In this document: positions 1-5,760 of the stretch, piece by piece
How the letters are laid out: each line of letters opens with the position of its first letter
How positions within the stretch are numbered: the first letter of the stretch is position 1
Assembly: GCA_021779635.1 (NCBI GenBank)
Contig: JAJYAH010000387.1
Span: forward strand, 1-6,778
Direction of reading: 5' to 3'
DNA: 6,778 nucleotides
Source of the DNA: Pseudomonadota bacterium
GTDB taxonomy: Bacteria; Pseudomonadota; Alphaproteobacteria; Rhizobiales; Xanthobacteraceae
Position numbers and translations under genes: made by a program
The notes under the pieces: model-generated
What the model was told of the DNA's origin: nothing
The model's input: only the letters and a program-made list of their open reading frames with translations
Database searches by the model: none

Positions 1-1
1 C

Positions 2-721
2 CGTCATCTTCTTTTTTACTCCCCGGATCGCAGTGCCAAACATCCAGAACAGCATCTGACCGGCTATGCGGGGTTCATGCAGGCGGACGCCTACGCTGGC
101 TTCGATCGGCTCTATCGGGCCGGCCGCAAGCCCGGCCCGATTACCGAGGTCGCGTGCTGGTCGCATGCGCGGCACAACTTCTTCGATCTCGCCCGCCTCG
201 CCAAGGCGCCGATCGCGATCGAGGCAATCAAGCGCATCGACGAGCTGTTTGCCATCGAGCGCGAGATCAACGGGCTGACGCCGCAGGAGCGGCTATGCGT
301 GCGCAACGAACGTAGTCGTCCGCTCATGGCCGCGCTTGAGGCCTGGCTGCGCGAGCAACGCGCAAAGCTCTCCGGGCAGAGCAAAGTCAGCAAAGCCATC
401 GCCTATTGCCTGACCCGATGGGTCGCACTGACGCGCTTCCTCGACGACGGGCGGCTGTGCATGTCCAACAATGCCGCCGAGCGGGAGATCCGACCAGTTG
501 CGGTCGGTCGACATAACTGGACCTTCGCTGGTTCAGATGAAGGTGGCTGCCGCGCTGCCGCGATCTACACGCTGATCCATACCGCCCGGATCAACGACAT
601 CGATCCTCACGCCTGGCTCGCCGACGTCCTCGCCCGCTTACAGGATCATCCCGCCAAGCGCATTGACGAGCTTCTGCCCTGGAACTGGAAGCGCGAACGC
701 TCGCAAAGGGCCGCCGCGTAG
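2..721 (+). CDS. tnpC: IS66-family transposase (TnpC), C-terminal part, 5' end outside window
   Basis: The frame is open from the window edge to TAG at 719-721, giving about 239 residues of a protein that is usually over 500. It would be the DDE transposase that cuts and joins the ends of an IS66 element. Seen: the QADAYAGF motif, whose Asp (codon 86-88) is the likely second catalytic acid; the CWSHARHNFFDLA block; the SNNAAEREIRP block with the likely catalytic Glu (codon 479-481); and the IS66 C-terminal module with DPHAWLADVL and LLPWNW. The first few residues (RHLLF) do not look like the family, whereas the next frame reads VIFF up to a run of six T at 12-17; family members typically read VIFFYSPDR there. 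A frameshift is therefore possible and the copy may be inactive. An ATG at 77 exists but starts inside the catalytic domain and is not a real start. Family assignment is very secure; integrity is not. Confidence 0.93.
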   Translation, partial: RHLLFYSPDRSAKHPEQHLTGYAGFMQADAYAGFDRLYRAGRKPGPITEVACWSHARHNFFDLARLAKAPIAIEAIKRIDELFAIEREINGLTPQERLCVRNERSRPLMAALEAWLREQRAKLSGQSKVSKAIAYCLTRWVALTRFLDDGRLCMSNNAAEREIRPVAVGRHNWTFAGSDEGGCRAAAIYTLIHTARINDIDPHAWLADVLARLQDHPAKRIDELLPWNWKRERSQRAAA

Positions 722-783
722 CCACCGCCACAGACCAGCCTCAGTCGCCAACCTCCGTCCCGTGGCCTTCACCGGATGCGTAC
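2..783 (+). mobile_element. IS66-family insertion sequence, right part
   Basis: The transposase gene ends at 721. About 60 bp further on, the sequence at 766-783 (CCTTCACCGGATGCGTAC) read on the opposite strand begins GTACGCATCCGG. This resembles the GTAA-type terminal inverted repeat of IS66 elements. The right end is therefore placed near 783 by inference. The left end, tnpA and tnpB lie outside the window, so neither the matching inverted repeat nor the 8-bp target duplication can be checked. Confidence 0.5.
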
Positions 784-928
784 AGATAAGTCGCATCAGG
801 CGAAACTAGCCCGACGGCCGCGCGCTCTGTCTACGAGCCACCGCGCATGTTTATCAATTGCAACATTGAATTCTGTTTGACTGACGCGGCGGCGACGTGT
901 CGAGAATGACGCGCCGGTTCTTCCTTGC
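722..928. other. Non-coding gap between the IS66 element and the small-gene cluster
   Basis: No credible gene. The first 62 bp are probably the end of the insertion sequence. The rest includes an A/T-richer stretch at 848-880 (TTTATCAATTGCAACATTGA) within GC-rich DNA, which could hold a regulatory site, but I cannot match it to a known one. Confidence 0.4.
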
Positions 929-1120
929 TTAGACCAGATTAGGTCTGGCTACTTCGACTTCGCCCATATTATTGTGATGAAAGAACTGGTTCTTTCCGTT
1001 GTCCCATTCGATTCGCACGCCAGACCAATCGCTTGCACTTACCGTGCCTTGATCGTCGGCGCTGTCATGCCAAGCAACGCGCTGGCCGACCGTAAGGCGT
1101 TTTGATTGGGCTGGAGTCAT
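929..1120 (-). CDS. Small conserved-looking hypothetical protein, possible SH3-like barrel
   Basis: Encodes about 63 aa from ATG at 1120. An in-frame GTG at 1129 would add MNE, and a stop at 1145-1147 limits extension. Neither start has a clear ribosome binding site. The protein alternates short beta-prone stretches (RLTVGQRVAWH, GTVSASDWSGVRIEWDN, GKNQFFHHNNMGEVEV), which suggests a small SH3 or KOW-like barrel. The pattern VGxRVxW...GTV...W..V.I.WDN is one I associate with short rhizobial proteins of unknown function, but I know no named family for it. There is no signal peptide or membrane segment. It lies 63 bp downstream of the 68-aa gene on the same strand and could share its transcript. 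A short inverted repeat (CCAGA/TCTGG, 934-948) overlaps the 3' end of the gene without a T-run. Confidence 0.7.
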   Translation of the reverse strand: MTPAQSKRLTVGQRVAWHDSADDQGTVSASDWSGVRIEWDNGKNQFFHHNNMGEVEVARPNLV

Positions 1121-1183
1121 TTCGTTCACAGCCAGTCCGCAGTTTCATCGCGCATTTCAAGAAGGGAATGCTGCCCCACAAAT

Positions 1184-1390
1184 TCACCAATATGGCGAGA
1201 GTTGATCTTCCGTCACTACGCGTTCGAAGTTTTCGGACAGGCTTTTGATGCGATACCTAATTCGTCCGCCCGACTCGACCGGCAGCTGCTGAACCACCGT
1301 ATAAACGATGGGCTTTTCCGCGGTCATTCGCCCTTGCGGCCCTTGACCTGAGTGACGAACATCATCTCTGAGCTTGTAAATATACGGCAT
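1184..1390 (-). CDS. Small hypothetical protein (68 aa), conserved-looking
   Basis: The start is ATG at 1390, chosen because a strong ribosome binding site (AAGGAGA) lies 8 nt upstream; the frame is open further, to 1438, but without such a signal. The product begins MPYIYKLRDDVRHSGQ, is soluble and mixed in charge, and has a central hydrophobic strand (KPIVYTVVQQLPV) followed by RIRYRIKSLSENFERVV. The sequence has the look of a small conserved protein of Bradyrhizobium and relatives with no known function; this is recognition, not a search result. It stands between the cold-shock pair and the 66-aa gene, all on the minus strand, but a hairpin at 1442-1467 may separate it from the cold-shock pair. 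I cannot assign a role. Confidence 0.82.
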   Translation of the reverse strand: MPYIYKLRDDVRHSGQGPQGRMTAEKPIVYTVVQQLPVESGGRIRYRIKSLSENFERVVTEDQLSPYW

Positions 1391-1441
1391 TCCCCGATCT
1401 CCTTTGAGCTTCACAGGCGACGCCGGATCGTCGATCAATGA

Positions 1442-1467
1442 AGAGGCCGCCCACTGAGACGGCCTCT
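1442..1467 (-). terminator. Hairpin after the cold-shock pair, possible intrinsic terminator
   Basis: AGAGGCCG at 1442-1449 pairs perfectly with CGGCCTCT at 1460-1467, an 8-bp stem with a 10-nt loop. On the minus strand it begins at the last base of the stop codon of the 78-aa gene, where a terminator would be expected. The following tract (TCATTGATC) is only weakly T-rich, so termination may be partial or Rho-assisted, or the hairpin may stabilise the 3' end of the mRNA. Confidence 0.5.
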
Positions 1468-1703
1468 CAATTTGATCGCTTTTTGCTTTTCGCGTTTGGA
1501 TCGTTTTCGGCAGCGATCTGCGCTCGGATCGCAGAGGCTTCTTTCGCCAATCGCAGTTCCCGAAGGCGGGTCATGTTCTTGCGAACGGCTATGGCTTCCT
1601 TCGTGGCCTCCTCCATCGCCCGCGCACCTTCTTCGGCAGCGAGCCGCATTCGGTTGGCTCTGGCTACTTGGGCAGGCGATTGATCGCCCGGCTTGCCGCT
1701 CAT
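1467..1703 (-). CDS. Charged helical 78-aa protein coupled to the cold-shock gene
   Basis: The ATG start at 1701-1703 overlaps the TGA stop of the cold-shock gene (1700-1702) as ATGA, so translation is probably coupled. The product is rich in Ala, Glu, Lys and Arg and should be almost wholly helical from about residue 10 to 66 ([20 protein letters not shown] ... [20 protein letters not shown]), possibly a coiled coil, with a basic Lys/Arg tail ending KSKKRSN. There is no signal peptide or membrane segment. I know no named family. The tight coupling suggests a function linked to the cold-shock protein, such as RNA binding or partner binding through the basic helix; that is inference. The stop is at 1467-1469, where the hairpin begins. 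Confidence 0.82.
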   Translation of the reverse strand: MSGKPGDQSPAQVARANRMRLAAEEGARAMEEATKEAIAVRKNMTRLRELRLAKEASAIRAQIAAENDPNAKSKKRSN

Positions 1704-1909
1704 CCGAGCCGAAGGTTTTCTGCGCTGCTCTTGCCGCGCTTGGGATCGGCCTTGATTTCAAAGGAGACCTTCTGGCCTTCGGCCAAGCCGGAAAGCCCGG
1801 CGCGCTCCACGGCGCTGATATGGACGAAAACATCGTTGCCGCCGTCGTCCGGCGCAATAAAGCCAAATCCCTTTTGGCCGTTAAACCACTTAACTGTACC
1901 TGTCGTCAT
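1700..1909 (-). CDS. cspA: Cold-shock domain protein (CspA family)
   Basis: A complete 69-aa cold-shock domain, the usual length for the family. It is a cytoplasmic five-stranded OB-fold protein that binds single-stranded RNA and DNA and loosens RNA structure. Seen: the N-terminal GTVKWFN strand, RNP1 (KGFGFI, residues 13-18) and RNP2 (VFVHI, residues 27-31), then AVERAGL and the C-terminal strand [21 protein letters not shown] purine-rich AGGGAA lies about 9 nt before the ATG. The upstream gap to the repeat at 2082 is about 170 bp and A/T-rich (1921-2010), enough for a promoter and a leader, but I could not place confident promoter boxes. Rhizobia carry many csp paralogs, so the symbol names the family only. 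The next gene overlaps its stop codon by ATGA. Confidence 0.96.
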   Translation of the reverse strand: MTTGTVKWFNGQKGFGFIAPDDGGNDVFVHISAVERAGLSGLAEGQKVSFEIKADPKRGKSSAENLRLG

Positions 1910-2081
1910 TGTTTCGGTTCCCTACACATCGAAGATAGGGCGTTATCACAATTATCAATGCCGTGCACGCTATAGTTTGGCAGCATCCAATAATCACTAT
2001 CACAGGTAGAGCAAGATAAGCCGACTACCGACCTTTCCAGAACAAATTAGCCAACCGTAGCGCCGCCGACGTCCGAGTTGG

Positions 2082-2177
2082 GTCGTTTTGAACGTGGATC
2101 AGTGACTTCCGCTTTACCTCGATCAGCAGACCACTTTAGGTCCAAGCCGGACTTCGCATTTGGGCCAGAAGCGGACA
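2082..2177 (+). repeat. Intergenic repeat, family 1, copy A
   Basis: Shares a 52-bp block (2082-2133) with copy B (2613-2664) at 49 of 52 positions, including an exact 27-bp run (2107-2133). The downstream part (AAGCCGGACTTCGCAT, then GGGCCAGAAGCGGA) is also shared with copies B, C and E. TCCGCTT at 2108-2114 is the inverted complement of AAGCGGA at 2169-2175, so the copy could fold back on itself. It lies just past the stop of the minus-strand membrane gene at 2184. Confidence 0.9.
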
Positions 2178-2183
2178 ATGATC

Positions 2184-2504
2184 TCATAACCCAATCGCAA
2201 ACAGACCGCCGATCAACATTGAAGGTACCGGGAACATTGCCAGGGCCCAGAATATCAAGCGGACGTTCCTAGCAAACCACCAGATTGCTGCTAACCACGC
2301 GCCATAGAGACCGAACAGGAATGTCAGTGTTCCAAGGGTGTTGTGCGGAATAGAGATCAAAAGTTCGACGCCGCTCTGAATGTGCCCAATGATAGCGAGC
2401 ACAAAAAGACAACTCAGTCCGCCGCCCATTAAGCCACAAATGAGTCCCAAAGCGCTCAACGATATCTGGGGACCATGAGCATCCGAATTTGCCAAGTGCA
2501 TCAC
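2184..2504 (-). CDS. Hypothetical membrane protein, three predicted segments
   Basis: Encodes 106 aa from GTG at 2504, or 105 from the adjacent ATG at 2501. GAGGG lies 8 nt before the GTG, which slightly favours it. Hydrophobic stretches at about residues 16-40, 56-78 and 83-105 predict three membrane helices, the last ending at the C-terminus (GGLFAIGL). The second contains the aromatic patch AAIWWF followed by Arg, a likely membrane-edge signal. No enzyme motif is visible and I recognise no family. It stands alone, with family 1 repeats on both sides (2082-2177 and 2601-2697). Confidence 0.62.
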   Translation of the reverse strand: MMHLANSDAHGPQISLSALGLICGLMGGGLSCLFVLAIIGHIQSGVELLISIPHNTLGTLTFLFGLYGAWLAAIWWFARNVRLIFWALAMFPVPSMLIGGLFAIGL

Positions 2505-2600
2505 CTAAGTCACCCTCGCTCTTTACAAGGTATATGAGGGCTCACCAATCAAGGTGTCGCGAAATAAGACAATTTTAGCAAACGTAGCGGAAGTCGGCTT

Positions 2601-2697
2601 CGGGTCATCAGCGTCGTTTTGAACGTCGGTCAGTGAATTCCGCTTTACCTCGATCAGCAGACCATTTCAGAGCCAAGCCAGACTTCGCAAAGGGCCG
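2601..2697 (+). repeat. Intergenic repeat, family 1, copy B
   Basis: This copy begins CGGGTCATCAGCGTCGTTTT, runs through the block shared with copy A, and ends at AGGGCCGCAAAGC, where the AAGCGGA end of the other copies is altered. It sits between the divergent genes at 2504 (minus) and 2799 (plus), so here the repeat is upstream of both. A short related lead-in, GGAAGTCGGCTT, precedes it at 2589. Confidence 0.9.
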
Positions 2698-2798
2698 CAA
2701 AGCAACATCGTGCCTAGTTGCTCAGGCTTTACCAATCCGTGCTGTTATAAATTAACCTGTCGAGGCTAGTGCCGATAGTGTAGCCCGGGAGAAGAAAT

Positions 2799-3545
2799 TT
2801 GCGCCTTCTGAGATATGCCACTCTCCTTTGCATCACGATTGCTGCGTCGTGTGCAGTCGGCCGCTGCGACGATCAGGTTCGCCGCTTACCTGACGGGAGA
2901 TATCTCATTCGAGTAAAGGACGTGACCGTAGCCCTTCCAGAAGAAGATCCGAGAGCGGCGCGCATCCTATTTGCGGCGGCAACACCGCCAGGAACGAGCC
3001 CTTTCACGTTCACGCTAATTGATCTCCTAGGCAATCCTGACCGTTATGTATCGAAGCTGAAATCAAGCAACTGGAGTAGCGTCTCGGCTAGCACTTCCAA
3101 TAGTCACCCGACCGATATTTTGGGAATCCAAGTTGTAAAAGGCGTAAACTCGGTTGCGCTTCTTTCCGGGGCCGACCCCAACTGCGAGGATTGGAAACGC
3201 GAGTGGGCAGACGCTCGTGACGCCGCGCTAGGTGAAATAGCCGACAAATATGGATGGATCAGGCAAGATCATCCAAAAAGTCCACCGTGGACCGGTTTCA
3301 TAAAATTCTTGGACGAGCGGGATCGTGATCATAGTCGATACTACGCGCTGCACTGCGATTTTTTCGGAGCATGCGGGATCAGGACATGTCACAATAATCT
3401 AACAGCGGGTGTTCGATTTTATTCATCTGACAAGCCTCGTGGTCAAGACTTTGCGATCGAGCGTTTCGATGAGCAGATCGCCAGCGGGATCAAGGTGCTC
3501 GATAGCACGCTCGTGAATCAATCGTTTGATTTCACCCTGCCTTGA
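2799..3545 (+). CDS. Hypothetical exported protein with a Cys cluster
   Basis: Encodes 248 aa from a TTG start. GGGAG at 2787-2791 lies 7 nt upstream and supports it. Residues 1-23 (MRLLRYATLLCITIAASCAV...) form a signal peptide: two Arg, a hydrophobic core, then small residues. The probable cleavage is around residue 19-23, with a poor lipobox (AASC) making a lipoprotein less likely. The mature part begins with a beta-hairpin-like PDGRYLIRVKDVTVALP. It then holds a Ser/Thr-rich stretch (89-105), an acidic helical region (130-150) with Cys129, and a cluster Cys186, Cys192, Cys197 in LHCDFFGACGIRTCHNN, which could form disulphides in the periplasm. No known domain recognised. The gene is flanked by repeat copies B and C and stands alone. 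Confidence 0.78.
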   Translation: MRLLRYATLLCITIAASCAVGRCDDQVRRLPDGRYLIRVKDVTVALPEEDPRAARILFAAATPPGTSPFTFTLIDLLGNPDRYVSKLKSSNWSSVSASTSNSHPTDILGIQVVKGVNSVALLSGADPNCEDWKREWADARDAALGEIADKYGWIRQDHPKSPPWTGFIKFLDERDRDHSRYYALHCDFFGACGIRTCHNNLTAGVRFYSSDKPRGQDFAIERFDEQIASGIKVLDSTLVNQSFDFTLP

Positions 3546-3580
3546 CCAAGGGGACTAGTAGAAAAAAACATATTTCCGCT

Positions 3581-3677
3581 CCGGGTCACGAGCGTCGTTT
3601 TGAATGGCGGAAAGTGTCTTCCGATTTACCCAAACTAGCAGACTATTTCGAAGTCGAAGCGGACTTCGCATGAGGGC
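3581..3677 (+). repeat. Intergenic repeat, family 1, copy C, with a perfect hairpin
   Basis: This copy begins CCGGGTCACGAGCGTCGTTT and keeps the order of blocks: TTCCGATTTACC, CTAGCAGACTATTTCG, GACTTCGCAT, AGGGCC. It is more diverged in the first third. CGAAGTC (3649-3655) and GACTTCG (3662-3668) form a perfect 7-bp stem with a 6-nt loop, not matched as well in other copies. It follows the exported-protein gene by about 35 bp and precedes the methyltransferase. Confidence 0.8.
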
Positions 3678-3720
3678 CACGTGCTGACATAGTGCCATTA
3701 GGACGAGCCTCGACATTCTC

Positions 3721-4581
3721 GTGACATCAGGCAATCATCTCAGTATGGGGCAGAACCGCCAACCACTCACAGAGGACGACGTCCGTGTCCGGGCTTGGTC
3801 GGAGGTCCGACTGGCATTAGAACTTCAACTCGCTCCCCTGGGCCGTCGCGCCTTAAAGGCGCTTGCTGCGCGTCCCGGTGAGAATGTTCTCGATATCGGG
3901 TGCGGGGGTGGTACAACCGCGCTGGAGCTTGCCCGGACTGTCGCGCCGGACGGCACGGTCTTGGCCATCGATCTGTCGGCCGCCGTATTGACGTTCGCGA
4001 TGCAAGCGGCGAAGCAGTGCCAGCAAGTGCAGTTCGTTCACGGCGATGCCGCGGTCTTCCCATTCGAAGCAGCTTCGTTCGATGCGGCCTTCTCACGATT
4101 TGGCGTGATGTTTTTCGCCGATCCAGCGGCAGCGTTCATCAACATTCGTCGAAGCCTTACACCGAGCGGGCGACTCGCTTTTGTCTGCTGGCGTACACTG
4201 GAGGAGAACCTGCTTGACATCTTGCCGCTTAGGGCCGCGTCAGCACATTTGCCGCCGCAACCCGCTCCCGATCCGGATGCGCCTGGGCCGTTCGCTTTCG
4301 CCGACCGCGACCGCGTGTCTCGTATTCTAAAAGGAGCCGGTTTCGAGCAAATCGAGATCACAGCCCATGACGAGAAGGTTGGAAGCGGCGACCTCGATAC
4401 GATGCTTGCGGTGTGTACACGGGTCGGAGCGCTCGGCAAGGTTCTTCGGCAAAATTCCGAACTCCAGACCGCGGCGCTACCAGCGGTGCGATCAGCACTT
4501 GCGGCACACAGTGGATCTGACGGCGTGAGGCTAACAGCGGCGACTTGGGTTGTGACGGCTCGCGCTGCCGCCGGGCGCTAA
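3721..4581 (+). CDS. Class I SAM-dependent methyltransferase
   Basis: Encodes 286 aa, a full-length member of the UbiE/Methyltransf_11-25 group of small-molecule methyltransferases. Seen: SAM-binding motif I, VLDIGCGGG (56-64); the acidic residue ending strand 2, in AIDLS (Asp84); HGDAAVFPF (107-115), where Asp109 would contact the adenine; SFDAAFSRFGVMFFADP (119-135); and LTPSGRLAFVCW as strand 5. The C-terminal half (PDPDAPGPFAFADRDRV, GAGFEQIEI, ATWVVTAR) matches a subgroup I recall as common in Bradyrhizobium. The substrate cannot be told. The start is GTG at 3721 with a distant AGGACGAG; ATG at 3745 is the alternative. The N-terminal 35 residues look unlike the usual NGPxGExWV segment of this subgroup, so the start region may be altered. 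No partner genes are adjacent; repeats flank it. Confidence 0.92.
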   Translation: MTSGNHLSMGQNRQPLTEDDVRVRAWSEVRLALELQLAPLGRRALKALAARPGENVLDIGCGGGTTALELARTVAPDGTVLAIDLSAAVLTFAMQAAKQCQQVQFVHGDAAVFPFEAASFDAAFSRFGVMFFADPAAAFINIRRSLTPSGRLAFVCWRTLEENLLDILPLRAASAHLPPQPAPDPDAPGPFAFADRDRVSRILKGAGFEQIEITAHDEKVGSGDLDTMLAVCTRVGALGKVLRQNSELQTAALPAVRSALAAHSGSDGVRLTAATWVVTARAAAGR

Positions 4582-4601
4582 GAAGAGCGCAACGTCGGAT
4601 A

Positions 4602-4707
4602 TGGGTCATCAGCGTCGCTTTGGCTCCGCGCGCACGATGTCAGGTTTACCACTGACAGCCGACCCTGATGAGAGCGTCGCGGGCGGTCGAAAAGGGCCAG
4701 AAGCGGA
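4602..4707 (+). repeat. Intergenic repeat, family 1, copy D (diverged)
   Basis: Retains the head TGGGTCATCAGCGTCGCTTT and the tail AGGGCCAGAAGCGGA of family 1. The middle is rearranged: GTTTACC is kept but the GATCAGCAGACC core is replaced by ACAGCCGACCCTGATGAGAG. It begins about 20 bp after the methyltransferase stop and ends just before the stop of the convergent minus-strand gene, so it would lie in the 3' region of both transcripts. Confidence 0.72.
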
Positions 4708-4714
4708 AACTGGA

Positions 4715-5107
4715 CTATCCGTCTAGTGAACAAGGTTGCGACCTGCGGTCGGCTCTGTATTTCGCGTAAGCCATTTTCATTTTGCGGGACAAGAAACGGA
4801 CGAACTGCCACGATACCGCAACGCAATAACCAAGAAAGACCAACGCGGCCGAAAGCAGTGTCGGGGCCACCGGTACCTGTTCCCCAAAACTCGGTACTTC
4901 ATCGGGCGGAAGTTTAGGCATCACCAAAGCCTGAAAGAGGCCCACTGAGCTAATCACCCAGAGGCAGGCAATTACGTGCGGCCCCCATCTGCGACGTTTG
5001 AGCCTGCGCGAGAGCAGAAAGGCGATAACTGGGGCCGCAAAATTAAGACCTACCGAAAATAGAGTTCCGACTATGATCTGCGGCAGCAACGAATGAACAT
5101 CACCCAT
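4715..5107 (-). CDS. Hypothetical membrane protein, three predicted segments
   Basis: Encodes 130 aa from ATG at 5107. GGTGAG lies 6 nt before this codon and fixes the start better than an in-frame TTG at 5128. Hydrophobic segments are seen near the N-terminus (LLPQIIVGTLFSVGLNFAAP running into VIAFLL), then IACLWVISSVGLFQALVM and LLSAALVFLGYCVAVSWQFV. The basic loop SRRLKRRRWG after the first suggests a cytoplasmic side there, and the basic tail (SRKMKMAYAKYRADRRS) puts the C-terminus in the cytoplasm too. A Pro-rich loop (PKLPPDEVPSFGEQVPVAP) between the second and third is probably periplasmic. I recognise no family. It is convergent with the methyltransferase and flanked by repeat copies D and E. 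Confidence 0.68.
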   Translation of the reverse strand: MGDVHSLLPQIIVGTLFSVGLNFAAPVIAFLLSRRLKRRRWGPHVIACLWVISSVGLFQALVMPKLPPDEVPSFGEQVPVAPTLLSAALVFLGYCVAVSWQFVRFLSRKMKMAYAKYRADRRSQPCSLDG

Positions 5108-5221
5108 CGATCTCTCACCGAAATTCAATCGCGACTCATAACTCCGAGCTAAGGTCGCCTCAATTCAGCCTGTCACGCTAACAAATTCTCAATTTTCAGG
5201 AATCAGATACGACTTCTGCAA

Positions 5222-5328
5222 TGGGTCAACAGCTCCGTTTTGTGCGCCGGTCAATAACTTCCGCTCGACCCCAATCAGCAGACCATCTCGGAGCTAAGCC
5301 AGACTTCGCGTCAGGGCCAGAAGCGGAA
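5222..5328 (+). repeat. Intergenic repeat, family 1, copy E
   Basis: Carries all blocks in order: TGGGTCAACAGCTCCGTTTT, CGGTCAATAACTTCCGCT, CAATCAGCAGACCATCTCGG, AAGCCAGACTTCGCGT and AGGGCCAGAAGCGGAA. TTCCGCT at 5259-5265 is the inverted complement of AGCGGAA at 5322-5328. It lies between the divergent genes at 5107 (minus) and 5396 (plus). Confidence 0.88.
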
Positions 5329-5395
5329 AAGGCCAAAATAGCCGTTCGCTTTACGGTTGTATTAAGGCGCCACATGTAAAGTTGAAAGGCCCGAG

Positions 5396-5683
5396 GTGCG
5401 GGCGACGATAAGCAGGGCGCAGATGAATATGAAACCGAAAACGGCCTACGTAATCGGCTGCTCTTTCTTGTTTTTGATCGGCGTCGTCTTTGCGCTCTTT
5501 TTCGGCGTTCGATTTATTCGGATTTGCCTTCAACTGGCCGACGAACCGCGCAATCCTTTGCTGTTGGGTGGGCTTAGGCTCGACGCGGGGCTCAGCTTGA
5601 TATTCGCTCTTACGGGGCTGGCACTCACGGTGAAAACTGCCCAGATTGCGGTAAGGGATCTTTTTCGGAATAGCCGCGCTTAA
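5396..5683 (+). CDS. Small two-segment membrane protein
   Basis: Encodes 95 aa from GTG at 5396, which has GAAAGG 6 nt upstream. ATG at 5423 or 5429 would give 86 or 84 aa and fit the similar downstream gene better (MKPKTAYVIG against MAPRRAVIIG). Two hydrophobic segments are clear, AYVIGCSFLFLIGVVFALFF and DAGLSLIFALTGLALTV, joined by a loop (ADEPRNP) and followed by a basic tail. No known family. The layout, length and some residues match the next gene, as discussed in the findings. Repeat E lies upstream and repeat F directly after the stop. Confidence 0.62.
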   Translation: MRATISRAQMNMKPKTAYVIGCSFLFLIGVVFALFFGVRFIRICLQLADEPRNPLLLGGLRLDAGLSLIFALTGLALTVKTAQIAVRDLFRNSRA

Positions 5684-5686
5684 CGC

Positions 5687-5760
5687 CCGCTCTGGTTCAA
5701 ACGGCGATTCACCGGTCTGTAAGGCTCAGGTCCGCTCCAACCCTGAAAAGGATCATTGCC
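5687..5760 (+). repeat. Intergenic repeat, family 2, copy F
   Basis: Matches copy G (6109-6183) over about 75 bp with one 1-bp gap. The best part, 5728-5760 against 6151-6183, agrees at 28 of 33 positions (AGGTCCGCTCCA, then CCCTGAAA, then ATTGCC). Directly after it, GGGCCAAAAGCAGA (5769-5782) resembles the tail of family 1, so the two families may be related or nested. It begins 3 bp after the stop of the upstream gene. Confidence 0.82.

Noticed and set aside
1435..1866. Minus-strand 143-aa open frame
   Set aside because: It overlaps the cold-shock gene and the 78-aa gene in another frame and is a low-complexity Arg/Ser/Pro-rich shadow.
1472..1975. Plus-strand 167-aa open frame
   Set aside because: It lies antisense to the cold-shock gene and its partner, both of which are convincing, and its translation has no family-like features.
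2078..2272. Plus-strand 64-aa open frame
   Set aside because: Its first half is the dispersed repeat copy A and the rest is antisense to the membrane protein gene; repeats of this kind often give spurious frames.
2730..2790. Sigma-70 promoter for the exported-protein gene, using TATAAA near 2746
   Set aside because: The -10-like box is good, but no -35 box stands at a proper spacing, so the call would be weak.
3541..3570. Terminator after the exported-protein gene (CCTT/AAGG)
   Set aside because: The stem is only four base pairs and there is an A-run rather than a T-run on the coding strand.
2082..5328. CRISPR array
   Set aside because: The repeats are about 100 bp, degenerate and separated by 420-900 bp containing genes; there are no short regular spacers and no cas genes.
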